NCBI GenBank assembly: GCA_002311385.1
Contig: DCAE01000109.1
Span: forward strand, 236,479 to 300,478
Direction: 5' to 3'
Length of the DNA: 64,000 nt
Source: Dehalococcoidia bacterium UBA1141
GTDB lineage: Bacteria > Chloroflexota > Dehalococcoidia > Lucifugimonadales > UBA3495
This document shows positions 1-7,625 of the stretch, piece after piece. The notes beneath the pieces are model-generated. The model searched no databases. It was not told where the DNA came from and was given only the letters and a program-made list of their open reading frames with translations. The position numbers and the translations under genes are program-made. Positions within the stretch are counted from its first letter, which is position 1, and the number at the start of each line of letters is the position of its first letter.

Positions 1-846
1 AGCAGAGCGGTGGCTGAAGCTGCCGGACTGGAAGTGGCCGATGTGCCCGAGGTTGCTCGCCGGGCCGACATTCTGATGGTGCTAATCCCCGACCATGTGC
101 AAGGCCGCATTTACCGGGAGGAAATCGCACCCAACCTGAGGCCCGGCAGCGCTCTCATGGTCGCCCACGGGTTTAGCATCCATTACCGGGAAATCGTCCC
201 GGATGACACCGTAGACGTGATGATGTGCGCCCCCAAAGCGCCGGGACACCGTATGCGGGAATTGTTCGTCGAGGGTGTTGGCGTACCCAGCTTGTTGGCC
301 GTGCACCAAGACGCCACCGGCAACGCCAAACAACTTGGCTTGGCCTATGCCAAAGGTGTGGGATGCACCGGCGCCGGAGTCTTGGAAACCACGATAAAGG
401 ACGAAACCGAGAGCGACCTATTCGGTGAGCAGACCATCCTGTGCGGCGGCGTTACCGCATTGGTTCAGGCTGCGTTCGATACCTTGGTCGAGGGTGGTTA
501 CCCCGAGGAAATAGCATTCTTTGAGTGCCTCCACGAACTGAAGATGATTGTCGACCTGATGTATCAGGGGGGCTTCAACTACATGCGCTACTCGGTCAGC
601 GACACCGCCGAATACGGCGATCTGACCCGTGGACCGCGGGTAATCGATGAACATGTCCGGGAGAACATGCGGGCAATCTTGAAAGAAATCCAGGACGGCA
701 CCTTCGCCAAAGAATGGATCGCTGAGAACGACGAAGGCCGCCCGAGATTCAACCCGTTACGAGCCCAAGCCCGCTCCAGCAACCTTGAAGACGTAGGCAA
801 GCGTCTCAGAAGTCTGATGCCTTGGATGGACCCCAAAGAGGTCTAG
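1..846 (+). CDS. ilvC: Ketol-acid reductoisomerase, 5'-truncated by window edge
   Basis: Catalyses the isomerisation and NADPH-dependent reduction of acetolactate or acetohydroxybutyrate, the second common step of valine, leucine and isoleucine synthesis. The reading frame is open from the first base, so the start and the Rossmann glycine loop lie outside the window. What remains begins inside the NADPH domain (ADILMVLIPDHVQ), followed by the family signature APKAPGH. The knotted helical C-terminal domain carries the Mg-binding segment DLFGEQ and the ECLHELK and SDTAEYGD motifs. The roughly 280 visible residues suit a short class I enzyme (about 330 aa). leuA follows 235 bases downstream on the same strand, so the two probably form a branched-chain amino acid cluster. 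Assignment is secure; only the N-terminus is missing. Confidence 0.96.
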   Translation, partial: SRAVAEAAGLEVADVPEVARRADILMVLIPDHVQGRIYREEIAPNLRPGSALMVAHGFSIHYREIVPDDTVDVMMCAPKAPGHRMRELFVEGVGVPSLLAVHQDATGNAKQLGLAYAKGVGCTGAGVLETTIKDETESDLFGEQTILCGGVTALVQAAFDTLVEGGYPEEIAFFECLHELKMIVDLMYQGGFNYMRYSVSDTAEYGDLTRGPRVIDEHVRENMRAILKEIQDGTFAKEWIAENDEGRPRFNPLRAQARSSNLEDVGKRLRSLMPWMDPKEV

Positions 847-906
847 GCGGCATCTACTGAATTTCGCGACACGGACGAAACAGAGAAGCAATCTGGGAGA
901 AATATC

Positions 907-1002
907 ATGATGTTTGAGACGTTGAGTGTAGTCCACCATCGCACGCTGGTCCTGGCCGGGCTGGATGCGGTGGACTACGTGACCCTGGCAATCCTTTCCT
1001 AA
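907..1002 (+). CDS. Possible leader peptide upstream of leuA (31 aa)
   Basis: A short ORF starts with tandem ATG codons about 9 bases after GGGAG and ends in TAA. Of its 31 codons, 12 are Leu, Val or Ile (6 Leu, 5 Val, 1 Ile), and it sits between ilvC and leuA, as expected for an attenuation leader. It overlaps a perfect 10-bp inverted repeat (928-937 with 969-978). There is no long run of consecutive Leu codons, and the only downstream terminator-like structure is weak, so the regulatory role is an inference. It could also be a chance ORF. Confidence 0.35.
   Translation: MMFETLSVVHHRTLVLAGLDAVDYVTLAILS
928..978 (+). promoter_or_regulatory. Inverted repeat in the ilvC-leuA leader
   Basis: GTAGTCCACC (928-937) is perfectly complementary to GGTGGACTAC (969-978), and two G-U pairs could extend the base of the stem. 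The 31-base loop is GC-rich. It lies inside the short Leu/Val-rich ORF ahead of leuA. A weaker hairpin (ACCC...GGGT then T5, about 1009-1038) follows and could be an alternative structure. A cis-regulatory role is inferred from position only. Confidence 0.4.
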
Positions 1003-1081
1003 GATTAGACCCAAACTTAATGCGCTATTAGGGTTTTTGGTTGAACCCGCCAATTTATTGAAAATAGGGAAGGGTAAACAA

Positions 1082-2647
1082 ATGGCTGAAAAGAAAGTGC
1101 TGTTCTTAGACACCACGTTACGGGACGGGGAGCAGTCCGCTGGCATCGGCATGACCGGCGATGAGAAAATGGAAATCGCCAAGCAGTTGCAGCGGATGAG
1201 GGTCGACATCATAGAAGCCGGCTTCGCTGCCAGTTCTCCTGGAGATTTTCTTGCTGTCAGCAATATCGCCAAAGAGGTAAAAGGGCCAATCATCGCATCT
1301 CTGGCCAGGGCTGTGGCGGACGACGTGGACCAGGCTTGGGGCGCGGTCCAACATTCGGAGAGACCTCGCATCCATGTGTTTCTATCCTCGTCGGAGATCC
1401 ATCAGATGCACCAACTGCGCAAGAACCGGGAAGAAGTCATGGAGATGGCGGTGCGCAGCGTAGAGCGGGCCAAAGGCTACTGTTCCGATATCGAATTCTC
1501 ACCCATGGACGCCACCCGCACCAACAAGGAATACCTGTTTCAAATGCTGGAAGAGGTAATCCGCGCCGGGGCGACGACCATAAACATCGCCGATACTGTG
1601 GGTTATGCCATTCCGTCTTCCGGAGACTTCGTCAAATTGTTGGACGAGGTTCAAGAGAAAGTCGCTGGCATCGACAAAGTAACCTTGAGCGTTCATTGTC
1701 ACAACGACTTGGGCTTGGCAGTGGCCAACAGTTTGGCCGCAGTGGTAGCCGGAGCCGGGCAGGTTGAAGGTTGCATCAATGGCATCGGTGAACGCGCCGG
1801 TAACGCCTCCTTGGAAGAAATCATCATGGCCCTAGACACCCGCAACGATTTCTTCGGCGTCGAGATGTCCATCGACACTACCCAGATTTACCCCGCCAGC
1901 CGCATGGTCAGCCGGGTGACCGGTATGGCGGTCCAAGCCAACAAGGCTATCGTCGGCGAGAATGCTTTCCGCCACGCGTCGGGCATCCACCAAGACGGTG
2001 TGCTGAAGAACCGGTCCACCTACGAAGTGATGCAACCCGAGCGGGTTGGAGTGCCGGGCAACGCCATGGTTTTAGGCAAACTCAGCGGCCGGGCAGGACT
2101 TCAGTCCAGGCTAGAAGCCTTGGGCTATCACCTGAACAGAGAAGAGATTAGCAACGTATTCGAGTCGTTCAAATTATTGGCTGACAAGAAGCGCGAGGTC
2201 ACCGACCAAGACCTGGAAATCCTGATGGACGAGGAGAAACGAGAGGCCGGCGAGACTATCTCTTACACTCTGGACCATGTGCAATTCAGCGGAGGCACCC
2301 ACGACATCGCTACCGCCACCGTGCGCCTAATCGGTCCGGACCAGCAGGCGACATCCGACGCTTCCACGGGCAATGGTCCGGTGGACGCAATCTGCAACGC
2401 TATAGACCGCGTGATTGGTTGCTCCGCCAAACTTGTGGACTTCAACGTGCAGTCGGTCACAGAGGGCATCGATTCCCAAGCCACGGTAACCATGAGAATT
2501 GAGAGCAACGGTCAGACCTATACAGGCCGGGGCGCATCCACCGACACCATGGAGGCCAGCGCCAAGGCATACCTGAGCGCAGTCAACCGAATGCTGGCCT
2601 CGGACGAGTCAGCTTCGTTGCCAGCAGTTGGCAGCACTCCAGACTAA
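1082..2647 (+). CDS. leuA: 2-isopropylmalate synthase
   Basis: Condenses acetyl-CoA with 2-oxoisovalerate in the first committed step of leucine synthesis. The protein is 521 aa, standard for the long form. The N-terminal HMGL-like TIM barrel starts with LDTTLRDGEQSAG, with the catalytic Arg and metal-binding Asp. HCHNDLGLAVANS supplies the metal-binding His residues and NGIGERAGNASLEE is the second family signature. SGIHQDGVLKN lies in the linker, and the last 130 residues form the LeuA allosteric domain for leucine feedback. The ATG at 1082 was preferred to an upstream TTG at 1037 because GGAAGGG sits 8 bases before it. A strong terminator follows. The 235-base leader may carry attenuation control. 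Confidence 0.96.
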   Translation: MAEKKVLFLDTTLRDGEQSAGIGMTGDEKMEIAKQLQRMRVDIIEAGFAASSPGDFLAVSNIAKEVKGPIIASLARAVADDVDQAWGAVQHSERPRIHVFLSSSEIHQMHQLRKNREEVMEMAVRSVERAKGYCSDIEFSPMDATRTNKEYLFQMLEEVIRAGATTINIADTVGYAIPSSGDFVKLLDEVQEKVAGIDKVTLSVHCHNDLGLAVANSLAAVVAGAGQVEGCINGIGERAGNASLEEIIMALDTRNDFFGVEMSIDTTQIYPASRMVSRVTGMAVQANKAIVGENAFRHASGIHQDGVLKNRSTYEVMQPERVGVPGNAMVLGKLSGRAGLQSRLEALGYHLNREEISNVFESFKLLADKKREVTDQDLEILMDEEKREAGETISYTLDHVQFSGGTHDIATATVRLIGPDQQATSDASTGNGPVDAICNAIDRVIGCSAKLVDFNVQSVTEGIDSQATVTMRIESNGQTYTGRGASTDTMEASAKAYLSAVNRMLASDESASLPAVGSTPD

Positions 2648-2683
2648 GCAACCACAACAGCAGGCTGCTATCTTGCTGAACAA

Positions 2684-2721
2684 ATGGGCGTCCCGACTGA
2701 GTCGGGACGCCCATAATTTTT
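2684..2721 (+). terminator. Rho-independent terminator after leuA
   Basis: A perfect 15-bp inverted repeat (ATGGGCGTCCCGACT and its complement, 2684-2698 and 2700-2714) is followed by AATTTTT. It lies 37 bases after the leuA stop codon. Confidence 0.9.
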
Positions 2722-2774
2722 GCGTTTCTCGTTCGAGAGTCTGAACAGAAGATATTGGTTTGGGATTGAGCGGA

Positions 2775-2881
2775 CGAAATCCCCCTCAATCCCCCTTTAC
2801 AAAGGGGGAGGTATTGCTATTAACGTTGAACGCAGGAATCAAGTAGCCCCACTTTCTAAAAGGGGAGTTGGGGGGATTTCG
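2775..2881. repeat. MITE-like repeat with about 25-bp terminal inverted repeats
   Basis: The left end (CGAAATCCCCCTCAATCCCC, from 2775) and right end (2857-2881) are imperfect inverted repeats about 107 bp apart. An internal CCCCCTTTACAAAGGGGG hairpin is present. A related element lies at 58614-58717. There is no coding capacity. It is placed between the leuA terminator and the 3' end of the converging exonuclease gene. It is probably a non-autonomous or intergenic repeat family member; mobility has not been shown. Confidence 0.6.
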
Positions 2882-2890
2882 TGGCCCAAA

Positions 2891-3883
2891 CTACAGCATT
2901 TTCATTTGGAAACCGGCATCCACGGTGCGGCCTTGGCCGTTCAGGTGGACCGCCGGATAACCCAGATGCCGCAGGTGGGCGGCCAACTCGGGAAAGCCGT
3001 TTACGGTGTAGACCTGTTTGGGCGCCACCACTTTCACATACTCCACCAGTTCGTCAAAGTCGGCGTGGTCGCTGTAGGGCAAGCTGGAGTCCGCCCGCCT
3101 CACCCAAGGATGGTCGTCGCCCGCTGCCCAACCGGTTAACTCCATAAACCGCAGGCCTCGTTGGCCGTCCAAGCCTACTTGGCTCTTTCTGCCCGGCGGG
3201 CAAATCAGGACTTGTCCATCAACCCAGCTGCCGTCAAAGCAACCGTAGCTTTTTGGGAACTCGACTCCTCCGGCTTCGTAGATGCGGGCTATTCGGTAAA
3301 CACTTTCCTCAACGGCCACTTCAAAGCCCTCGCCCAAGAGCAAATGGAGCAACTCTTGGGACTTGCCCAACCGCCATAGTTGGACCACTGGTTTACTTCC
3401 CTTGGCAATCCAAGAGTGAAGAATTTGGAAAGCATTGGCCAAGACCTGTTCTTGAGGAGGAAAGGTGTATTGAGGCTTGCCGTAGGTGGCCTCAATGACC
3501 AGAATGTCGCAAGGGACCGGCTCTATGGGTTCATTGGTGGGACTGGAGCGGACTTTGATATCCCCTGTGTAGAGCAGCTTAACCCCAGTGGCCTTGGACT
3601 CTACCAGTGCTTGGGCCGAGCCTAGACAATGACCCGCAGGGTAGAGGGTAATGGCATAGTCCTTGGTCTCCAGTGGCTCGTGGTATTCCAGGTAAAGAGG
3701 ATCGGATTTCTCCAGGTATTCGGACAGGAGCAATCCTGTATTGCGAGTCAGGACGGGGCGGGTGTGGCGTGCGGTATGGTCGGAATGAGCGTGGGTAATC
3801 AGGCCGAAGTCTCGGCGGCGTAGGGAGTCCATCCACAAATCTAGTTCAGGGAGGTAAACTCCCCGTTTGAATCCTACTTCCAC
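2891..3883 (-). CDS. MBL-fold (beta-CASP-type) putative DNA exonuclease
   Basis: Resembles the SNM1/Pso2-like 'ligase-associated' exonucleases, zinc-dependent nucleases of the metallo-beta-lactamase fold. The metal motif HAHSDH is near residue 31 and the second-shell GHCLGSAQ near 82. TGDIK near 105 supplies the bridging Asp, and the C-terminal SDHADF lies near 270. The length of 330 aa matches that family. Members usually sit beside an ATP-dependent DNA ligase and a DEAD helicase. Here the neighbours are a repeat and a peroxiredoxin, so the genetic partner is missing from the window. RNA processing (CPSF/Ysh1-like) is an alternative, but the beta-CASP insertion appears short. Confident about the fold, moderate about the substrate. 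Confidence 0.75.
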   Translation of the reverse strand: MEVGFKRGVYLPELDLWMDSLRRRDFGLITHAHSDHTARHTRPVLTRNTGLLLSEYLEKSDPLYLEYHEPLETKDYAITLYPAGHCLGSAQALVESKATGVKLLYTGDIKVRSSPTNEPIEPVPCDILVIEATYGKPQYTFPPQEQVLANAFQILHSWIAKGSKPVVQLWRLGKSQELLHLLLGEGFEVAVEESVYRIARIYEAGGVEFPKSYGCFDGSWVDGQVLICPPGRKSQVGLDGQRGLRFMELTGWAAGDDHPWVRRADSSLPYSDHADFDELVEYVKVVAPKQVYTVNGFPELAAHLRHLGYPAVHLNGQGRTVDAGFQMKML

Positions 3884-4144
3884 ACTACACCAGCTTCACA
3901 GGTTTGATTGGGATGCTCAGGAGTATACCACGGCGATACGCCCATCATCCGCCGGATGATCAAAATTGACGGACACCAACTGCGGATTACTCTATTGTTC
4001 AACGCCGAGTTCAAAGCAGAAATATGGCATCGTAAGATTGGTTGGCCTGGAGTATAATCTGTCGGGTGCACACTTGAGTGCCGGTTGCGAATGTGCTGGT
4101 TGAAAGTGCCAGTTAAGCAAGAAATTATAGACACAGGAGGGACC

Positions 4145-4609
4145 ATGGCCGCTGAAGTTGGCGATGTTGCGCCGGATTTTAATCTTCCATCAACAGACCA
4201 AGGCGATGTTTCGTTAAGTAGTTTCCGGGGTGAAAAGAGCGTTGTTTTATCATTCCATGTATTTGACTTCACCGCTGGTTGAAGCACAGCCGCAATGACG
4301 TTCCGGCAGGCCAATGACCGGTTCGTAGAAAAGAATGCTCAGGTTCTGGGCATAAGTTGCGACTCAGTTCATTCTCACAGGGCGTGGTCCGCATCCTTGG
4401 GCGGCCTCACCTACCCTGAGTTGTCCGACTTCCACCCAAAGGGCAAGGTCACAACCGAGTACGGCCTTTGGAATGAAGAACGTGGCGCTGGCAGCAGGGC
4501 GGTGATTATCGTGGATAAAGAGGGCATCATCCGTCACCGGCAGGACTACAAACCGGGCATGCTACCCAACGCCGAAGAAATCTTGGAAATCGTGGACTCA
4601 ATCTCGTAG
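4145..4609 (+). CDS. AhpE-like peroxiredoxin, probable selenoprotein (TGA = Sec46)
   Basis: Reduces hydroperoxides through a peroxidatic Cys or Sec. Read through one in-frame TGA (4280-4282), the frame gives 154 residues that match AhpE-type peroxiredoxins in length. They carry an N-terminal GDVAPDFNLP, the FDFTAG segment leading into the active site, and a C-terminal AVIIVDKEGIIRHRQ. The TGA falls exactly at the peroxidatic position (residue 46; Cys45 in Mycobacterium AhpE) in FTAG-U-STAA, and the frame stays open for 109 codons afterwards. A SECIS-like hairpin begins 16 bases after the TGA. The ATG at 4145 follows AGGAGGG. A standard gene caller will report two fragments (a truncated N-terminus and 4295-4609). 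The alternative is a pseudogene with one nonsense mutation, less likely given the exact position. Confidence 0.85.
4298..4326 (+). promoter_or_regulatory. Putative bacterial SECIS hairpin
   Basis: ACG (4298-4300) pairs with CGT (4324-4326), followed by a symmetric UU/UU internal loop. CCGG (4303-4306) then pairs with CCGG (4318-4321). A bulged A (4317) and two more pairs (CA/TG) close a six-base loop, GGCCAA (4309-4314). The loop starts with GG about 27 bases past the TGA. Distance, bulge and G-first loop agree with bacterial SECIS elements bound by SelB. The fold was drawn by hand. Confidence 0.6.
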
Positions 4610-4674
4610 TTAGCCAGCCAGGGGTACTCTAAACAAGTGTGCTCTAACCAAAGCACAACTACCCCAAATATTTT

Positions 4675-4711
4675 GCGGCCACCTTATTTAAAAAGGTGGC
4701 CGCTGTCTTGT
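4675..4711 (+). terminator. Terminator-like hairpin after the peroxiredoxin
   Basis: A perfect 11-bp stem (GCGGCCACCTT, 4675-4685, with 4693-4703) has a 7-base loop, followed by the moderately T-rich TGTCTTGTC. It lies 65 bases after the peroxiredoxin stop and ahead of the next gene. Confidence 0.65.
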
Positions 4712-4740
4712 CCGGCCAATCCAGTTTTGGAGATTATTGA

Positions 4741-5277
4741 TTGTCGGGTGAATTGGTTGCAGCGTTGATTGGGGCGCTGATAAATCTGGGCCTCTATTCC
4801 GCCCAAGTCGGCCTCTATTTTTGGGAAGGAGGCAGGAGGTCGCGTCAAGGCGAAGAGCCATTATTTGCACCGTACCAATACTATGCCGGCAACGTTGGCG
4901 ATGTCATTGGCCTAACAGTGCTCAGCGTCGGTGTGGCCAATACTTTCTTTGAAGACCTGCGATTCACGTCGTGGATTACCCTGGCGCCAGCATTGGGTTT
5001 GGCGGTCTGTTGGGGATATTTCGTTTACTGCAAGTCAGCTGGAGTAAATGACTGGAGCTTCACCGGCGGCAAACTGACCATCGCCGGACGATTCCATCTG
5101 GCGTACATATTCTTCGGGGTTTCGGTGGCGGGAAGTGGCATCGGCTTCTTGGCTAACGGAAATTTTGGCCCTTACCTTCTTGCCGCCCTTGGAGGCGGGA
5201 TACTCTATCTTCTGGCATTTACTTGGGATTTGCGCGCAGGCCACCACCGGAACAATAGGCGAAACTCGGGCGCTTAA
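4741..5277 (+). CDS. Integral membrane protein of unknown function
   Basis: A 178-residue hydrophobic protein with about five likely membrane segments, near residues 5-28, 52-70, 78-97, 113-135 and 142-160. It ends in a basic tail (HHRNNRRN). No catalytic motif was recognised. The TTG start at 4741 is supported by GGAG 8 bases upstream. It stands alone between two hairpins, the one after the peroxiredoxin and the bidirectional terminator at 5308, so it is probably monocistronic. The family is not known to me. Confidence 0.7.
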   Translation: MSGELVAALIGALINLGLYSAQVGLYFWEGGRRSRQGEEPLFAPYQYYAGNVGDVIGLTVLSVGVANTFFEDLRFTSWITLAPALGLAVCWGYFVYCKSAGVNDWSFTGGKLTIAGRFHLAYIFFGVSVAGSGIGFLANGNFGPYLLAALGGGILYLLAFTWDLRAGHHRNNRRNSGA

Positions 5278-5307
5278 GAGACGGAATAAAGACTAAACAG
5301 GCAAAAT

Positions 5308-5334
5308 AAAACGGCCGTTTGGACGGCCGTTTTT
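5308..5334. terminator. Bidirectional terminator between converging genes
   Basis: AAAACGGCCGT (5308-5318), loop TTGG, ACGGCCGTTTT (5323-5333). A-rich and T-rich flanks on the two sides let it end both the membrane-protein transcript (+) and the greA transcript (-). Confidence 0.85.
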
Positions 5335-5374
5335 GTAATAACGAAAGCTGCGTTTTTTTGGCAGGAAGATCTAT

Positions 5375-6184
5375 CTAACCGACCTTCTCGATGGAATAGC
5401 GCAAGGTGCCTTTGGGAACATTGATGGTGACCTTGTCGCCGACTACGTGATTGAGGAGGGCTTGACCGACGGGGGAGGTGGTGGAGATCTTGTTCAAGGT
5501 GGCGTCTGCTTCTCTTACATCAACCAGCAGGTAAACCAACTTCTTACCGGATTCTGCGTCTTTGAGTGTAACCTTGGTGCCCACCGCCGTGCGCTTGCTG
5601 ATTTTCTTGCCCTTGCCCAGAATCTCTGCGTTGGAAAGGCTGGCTTCCAGCTCCCGGATTCTGGATTCGATTATGCCTTGGCGCTCTTTGGCTGCGTCCA
5701 GCGGTGCATTTTCCCTGAAGTCCTTGTCTTCCATGGCCAGTTTGATGTCCGCTACCACACTGACCCTCTCACCCTTTAAGCCTTCTACCTGGGAGACTAG
5801 CCTGTCGTAACCTTCTTGGCTCAACTGTGTGCTGGCCATGGCTTCGACCCGCTTGCCGCCACCGGCAGCCCGGCGTCCTCGCGGCAACCGCAGATGGGCT
5901 GCTAGCCCGTTCTGAATCCAGCCCTCATCTTTCCAGTAGCCCAAGAAAGATTTTACCGGAGTAAGCCTCGAAACGGACTCCACTCCGCCTAGGCCGATAT
6001 GCTGAGCGTATTCCGCGACCTGCGCAGGGGTGACCTCTAATACGTTTCGTTCCCGCCCGCACCAGGCGACAAACCGGCCAACTTCCGAATGATCTAGAAC
6101 CGCGCCTTTGCCATTTTTCTTAGCTGTCATGAACTTGGTTAAAGCTTCCGAAAGAGAGGGACCGGCTTGAATGGTCAAATCCAT
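5375..6184 (-). CDS. greA: GreA-type transcript cleavage factor with N-terminal integrase-core-like domain
   Basis: GreA rescues backtracked RNA polymerase by stimulating transcript cleavage. Residues about 117-269 are a complete GreA: a coiled-coil N-domain starting LSQEGYDRLVSQ with the DKDFRENAPLDAAKE tip bearing the acidic pair, then the FKBP-like C-domain. Residues about 8-100 form an extra helical domain resembling the SAM-like core-binding domain of tyrosine recombinases (SEALTKFMTAKK, EVTPAQVAEYAQHI, SFLGYWKDEGW). From memory, similar extensions occur in Chloroflexota GreA proteins. The ATG at 6184 has GGAGGT immediately upstream (tight spacing); a TTG at 6241 would add 19 residues. 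An internal ATG just before the GreA part could give a short form. Confidence 0.88.
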   Translation of the reverse strand: MDLTIQAGPSLSEALTKFMTAKKNGKGAVLDHSEVGRFVAWCGRERNVLEVTPAQVAEYAQHIGLGGVESVSRLTPVKSFLGYWKDEGWIQNGLAAHLRLPRGRRAAGGGKRVEAMASTQLSQEGYDRLVSQVEGLKGERVSVVADIKLAMEDKDFRENAPLDAAKERQGIIESRIRELEASLSNAEILGKGKKISKRTAVGTKVTLKDAESGKKLVYLLVDVREADATLNKISTTSPVGQALLNHVVGDKVTINVPKGTLRYSIEKVG

Positions 6185-6641
6185 TACCTCCAGAGGCTTG
6201 AACGCGAGCACACGTGTAACCGTTACGCGTTTCCGCTCCAATTTCCTTGTGTTGTAACGATTCTCCCCACCGATGCGTCACACCCCACCGGATGTTGCAA
6301 TTCAGGAATTGACATCCGCCCAGCCTTGGGGATAACCTCATCTATCATAGCAGTTTCCAGATAGGATAGCAATCTGAAGAGGGCGTTTTTGCCCAAATCA
6401 ACACCACCTGAAATGGGCGTTTAGCCCACTGAAATCACGCAGATTTTTCGCTATGTGGATGGGTGTAATACTACCGCCCGGCGCCAAGGCCAGAAAGCAC
6501 TCCCGGCACCCGTACCATTGGACCAACCCCGCACAATAGGCTCTGGAAACCGTATGAATTGGAGATCGAGTTTCCAAGACCGCTTACAGTTTTAGTTCGG
6601 TCCAGCAAATAATACCGGAAAAGCCTTAAGGAGCATATACG
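6185..6641. other. 457-base non-coding interval
   Basis: Divergent spacer between greA (-) and the quinone reductase (+). It must hold both promoters. I see two similar short hairpins, GGGCGTTTTTGCCC (about 6382) and TGGGCGTTTAGCCCA (about 6415). No convincing ORF, RNA gene or clear promoter pair was found. Confidence 0.5.
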
Positions 6642-7610
6642 ATGAAAGCAGTGCAAATCGACAGCCATGGCGGACCGGAGGCTCTCAATTACCGGGACGT
6701 TCCAGACCCCACGCCGGGAATCGGCGAAGCCGTCGTGGACATCCAAGCAGTAGGGGTCAACTTTACCGACACCTATAGCCGGGCCGGAGTCAATCCGGTC
6801 GCTGCTCTTCCTTGGACCTGCGGCGTTGAGGCTGCCGGAGTGGTTCGTTCTGTAGGTACCGGAGTGACAGAGGTGAGCCCTGGCGACGAGGTTGCCTTTT
6901 GTACTGTGCCTGGTACATACGCCGAACAGGTTTTGGCGCCTGCCTGGAGACTCATCAAAAGGCCATCGGGCCTCGACGCTAAATCCGGGGCGGCAGCAAT
7001 CCTTCAAGGTATGACCGCCCATTATCTTTGCCACTCCACCTATGCGGTGCAAAAAGGCGACAAAGTTTTGGTGCATGCTGGCGCGGGTGGAACGGGCCTG
7101 CTGCTCACGCAGATGGTCAAAAAGCTTGGTGGTTATGTTTTTTCCACCGTTTCGACGGAAGAGAAGGCCGAGCTTTCCCGGGGAGCGGGGGCCGACCAAG
7201 TAATCATCTACACCCAGCAAGACTTCGCCGAGGAAATCAAAAAAGCGACGAACGGCGAAGGAGTTCAGGTCGTCTACGACTCAGTGGGGAAGACGACCTT
7301 CGAGCAGAGCCTCAACAGCCTGGGGCGACGTGGCCACTTGGTGCTTTACGGTGCTGCCAGCGGCCCTCCCGCTGACATTAACCCCGGCATCTTGGGCCGT
7401 GGCTCACTGTCCTTGACCCGCCCCGGCTTGGGTGATTACACAACCACCCGGGAGGAACTGGAAAAGCGCTCAGGGGACGTTCTGGGTTGGGTTAAGTCCG
7501 GCGAACTCAAGCTCAGGGTGGAGCATGTGTTCCAATTGTCCGATGCGGCGGAAGCCCACCGCCAGTTGGAAGGACGGGCCACCACCGGAAAGCTTCTCCT
7601 CATCCCCTAG
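6642..7610 (+). CDS. NADPH:quinone oxidoreductase (MDR superfamily, QOR type)
   Basis: A zinc-free medium-chain dehydrogenase that reduces quinones or enoyl compounds with NADPH. Its 322 residues match the QOR family. The N-terminal GroES-like domain includes the QOR signature VGVNFTDTYSRAG and PWTCGVEAAGVV. The nucleotide-binding domain has the AGAGGTGLLLTQ glycine motif near residue 147. The catalytic-zinc Cys/His ligands of alcohol dehydrogenases are absent, as expected. AAGGAG lies 9 bases before the ATG. It is followed by a promoter for the sufT-like/mrp pair, so it is probably monocistronic. Confidence 0.9.
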   Translation: MKAVQIDSHGGPEALNYRDVPDPTPGIGEAVVDIQAVGVNFTDTYSRAGVNPVAALPWTCGVEAAGVVRSVGTGVTEVSPGDEVAFCTVPGTYAEQVLAPAWRLIKRPSGLDAKSGAAAILQGMTAHYLCHSTYAVQKGDKVLVHAGAGGTGLLLTQMVKKLGGYVFSTVSTEEKAELSRGAGADQVIIYTQQDFAEEIKKATNGEGVQVVYDSVGKTTFEQSLNSLGRRGHLVLYGAASGPPADINPGILGRGSLSLTRPGLGDYTTTREELEKRSGDVLGWVKSGELKLRVEHVFQLSDAAEAHRQLEGRATTGKLLLIP

Positions 7611-7625
7611 CGAGAGAATTGAATA

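Noticed and set aside
4295..4609. Independent short thioredoxin-like gene starting at ATG 4295
   Set aside because: It lacks the N-terminal part of the peroxiredoxin fold, has no SD, and is in frame with the upstream half across a single TGA.
6309..6336. Promoter TTGACA...GATAAC in the greA upstream region
   Set aside because: Orientation is plus but the next plus gene starts 300 bases away, and the greA gene is on the minus strand.
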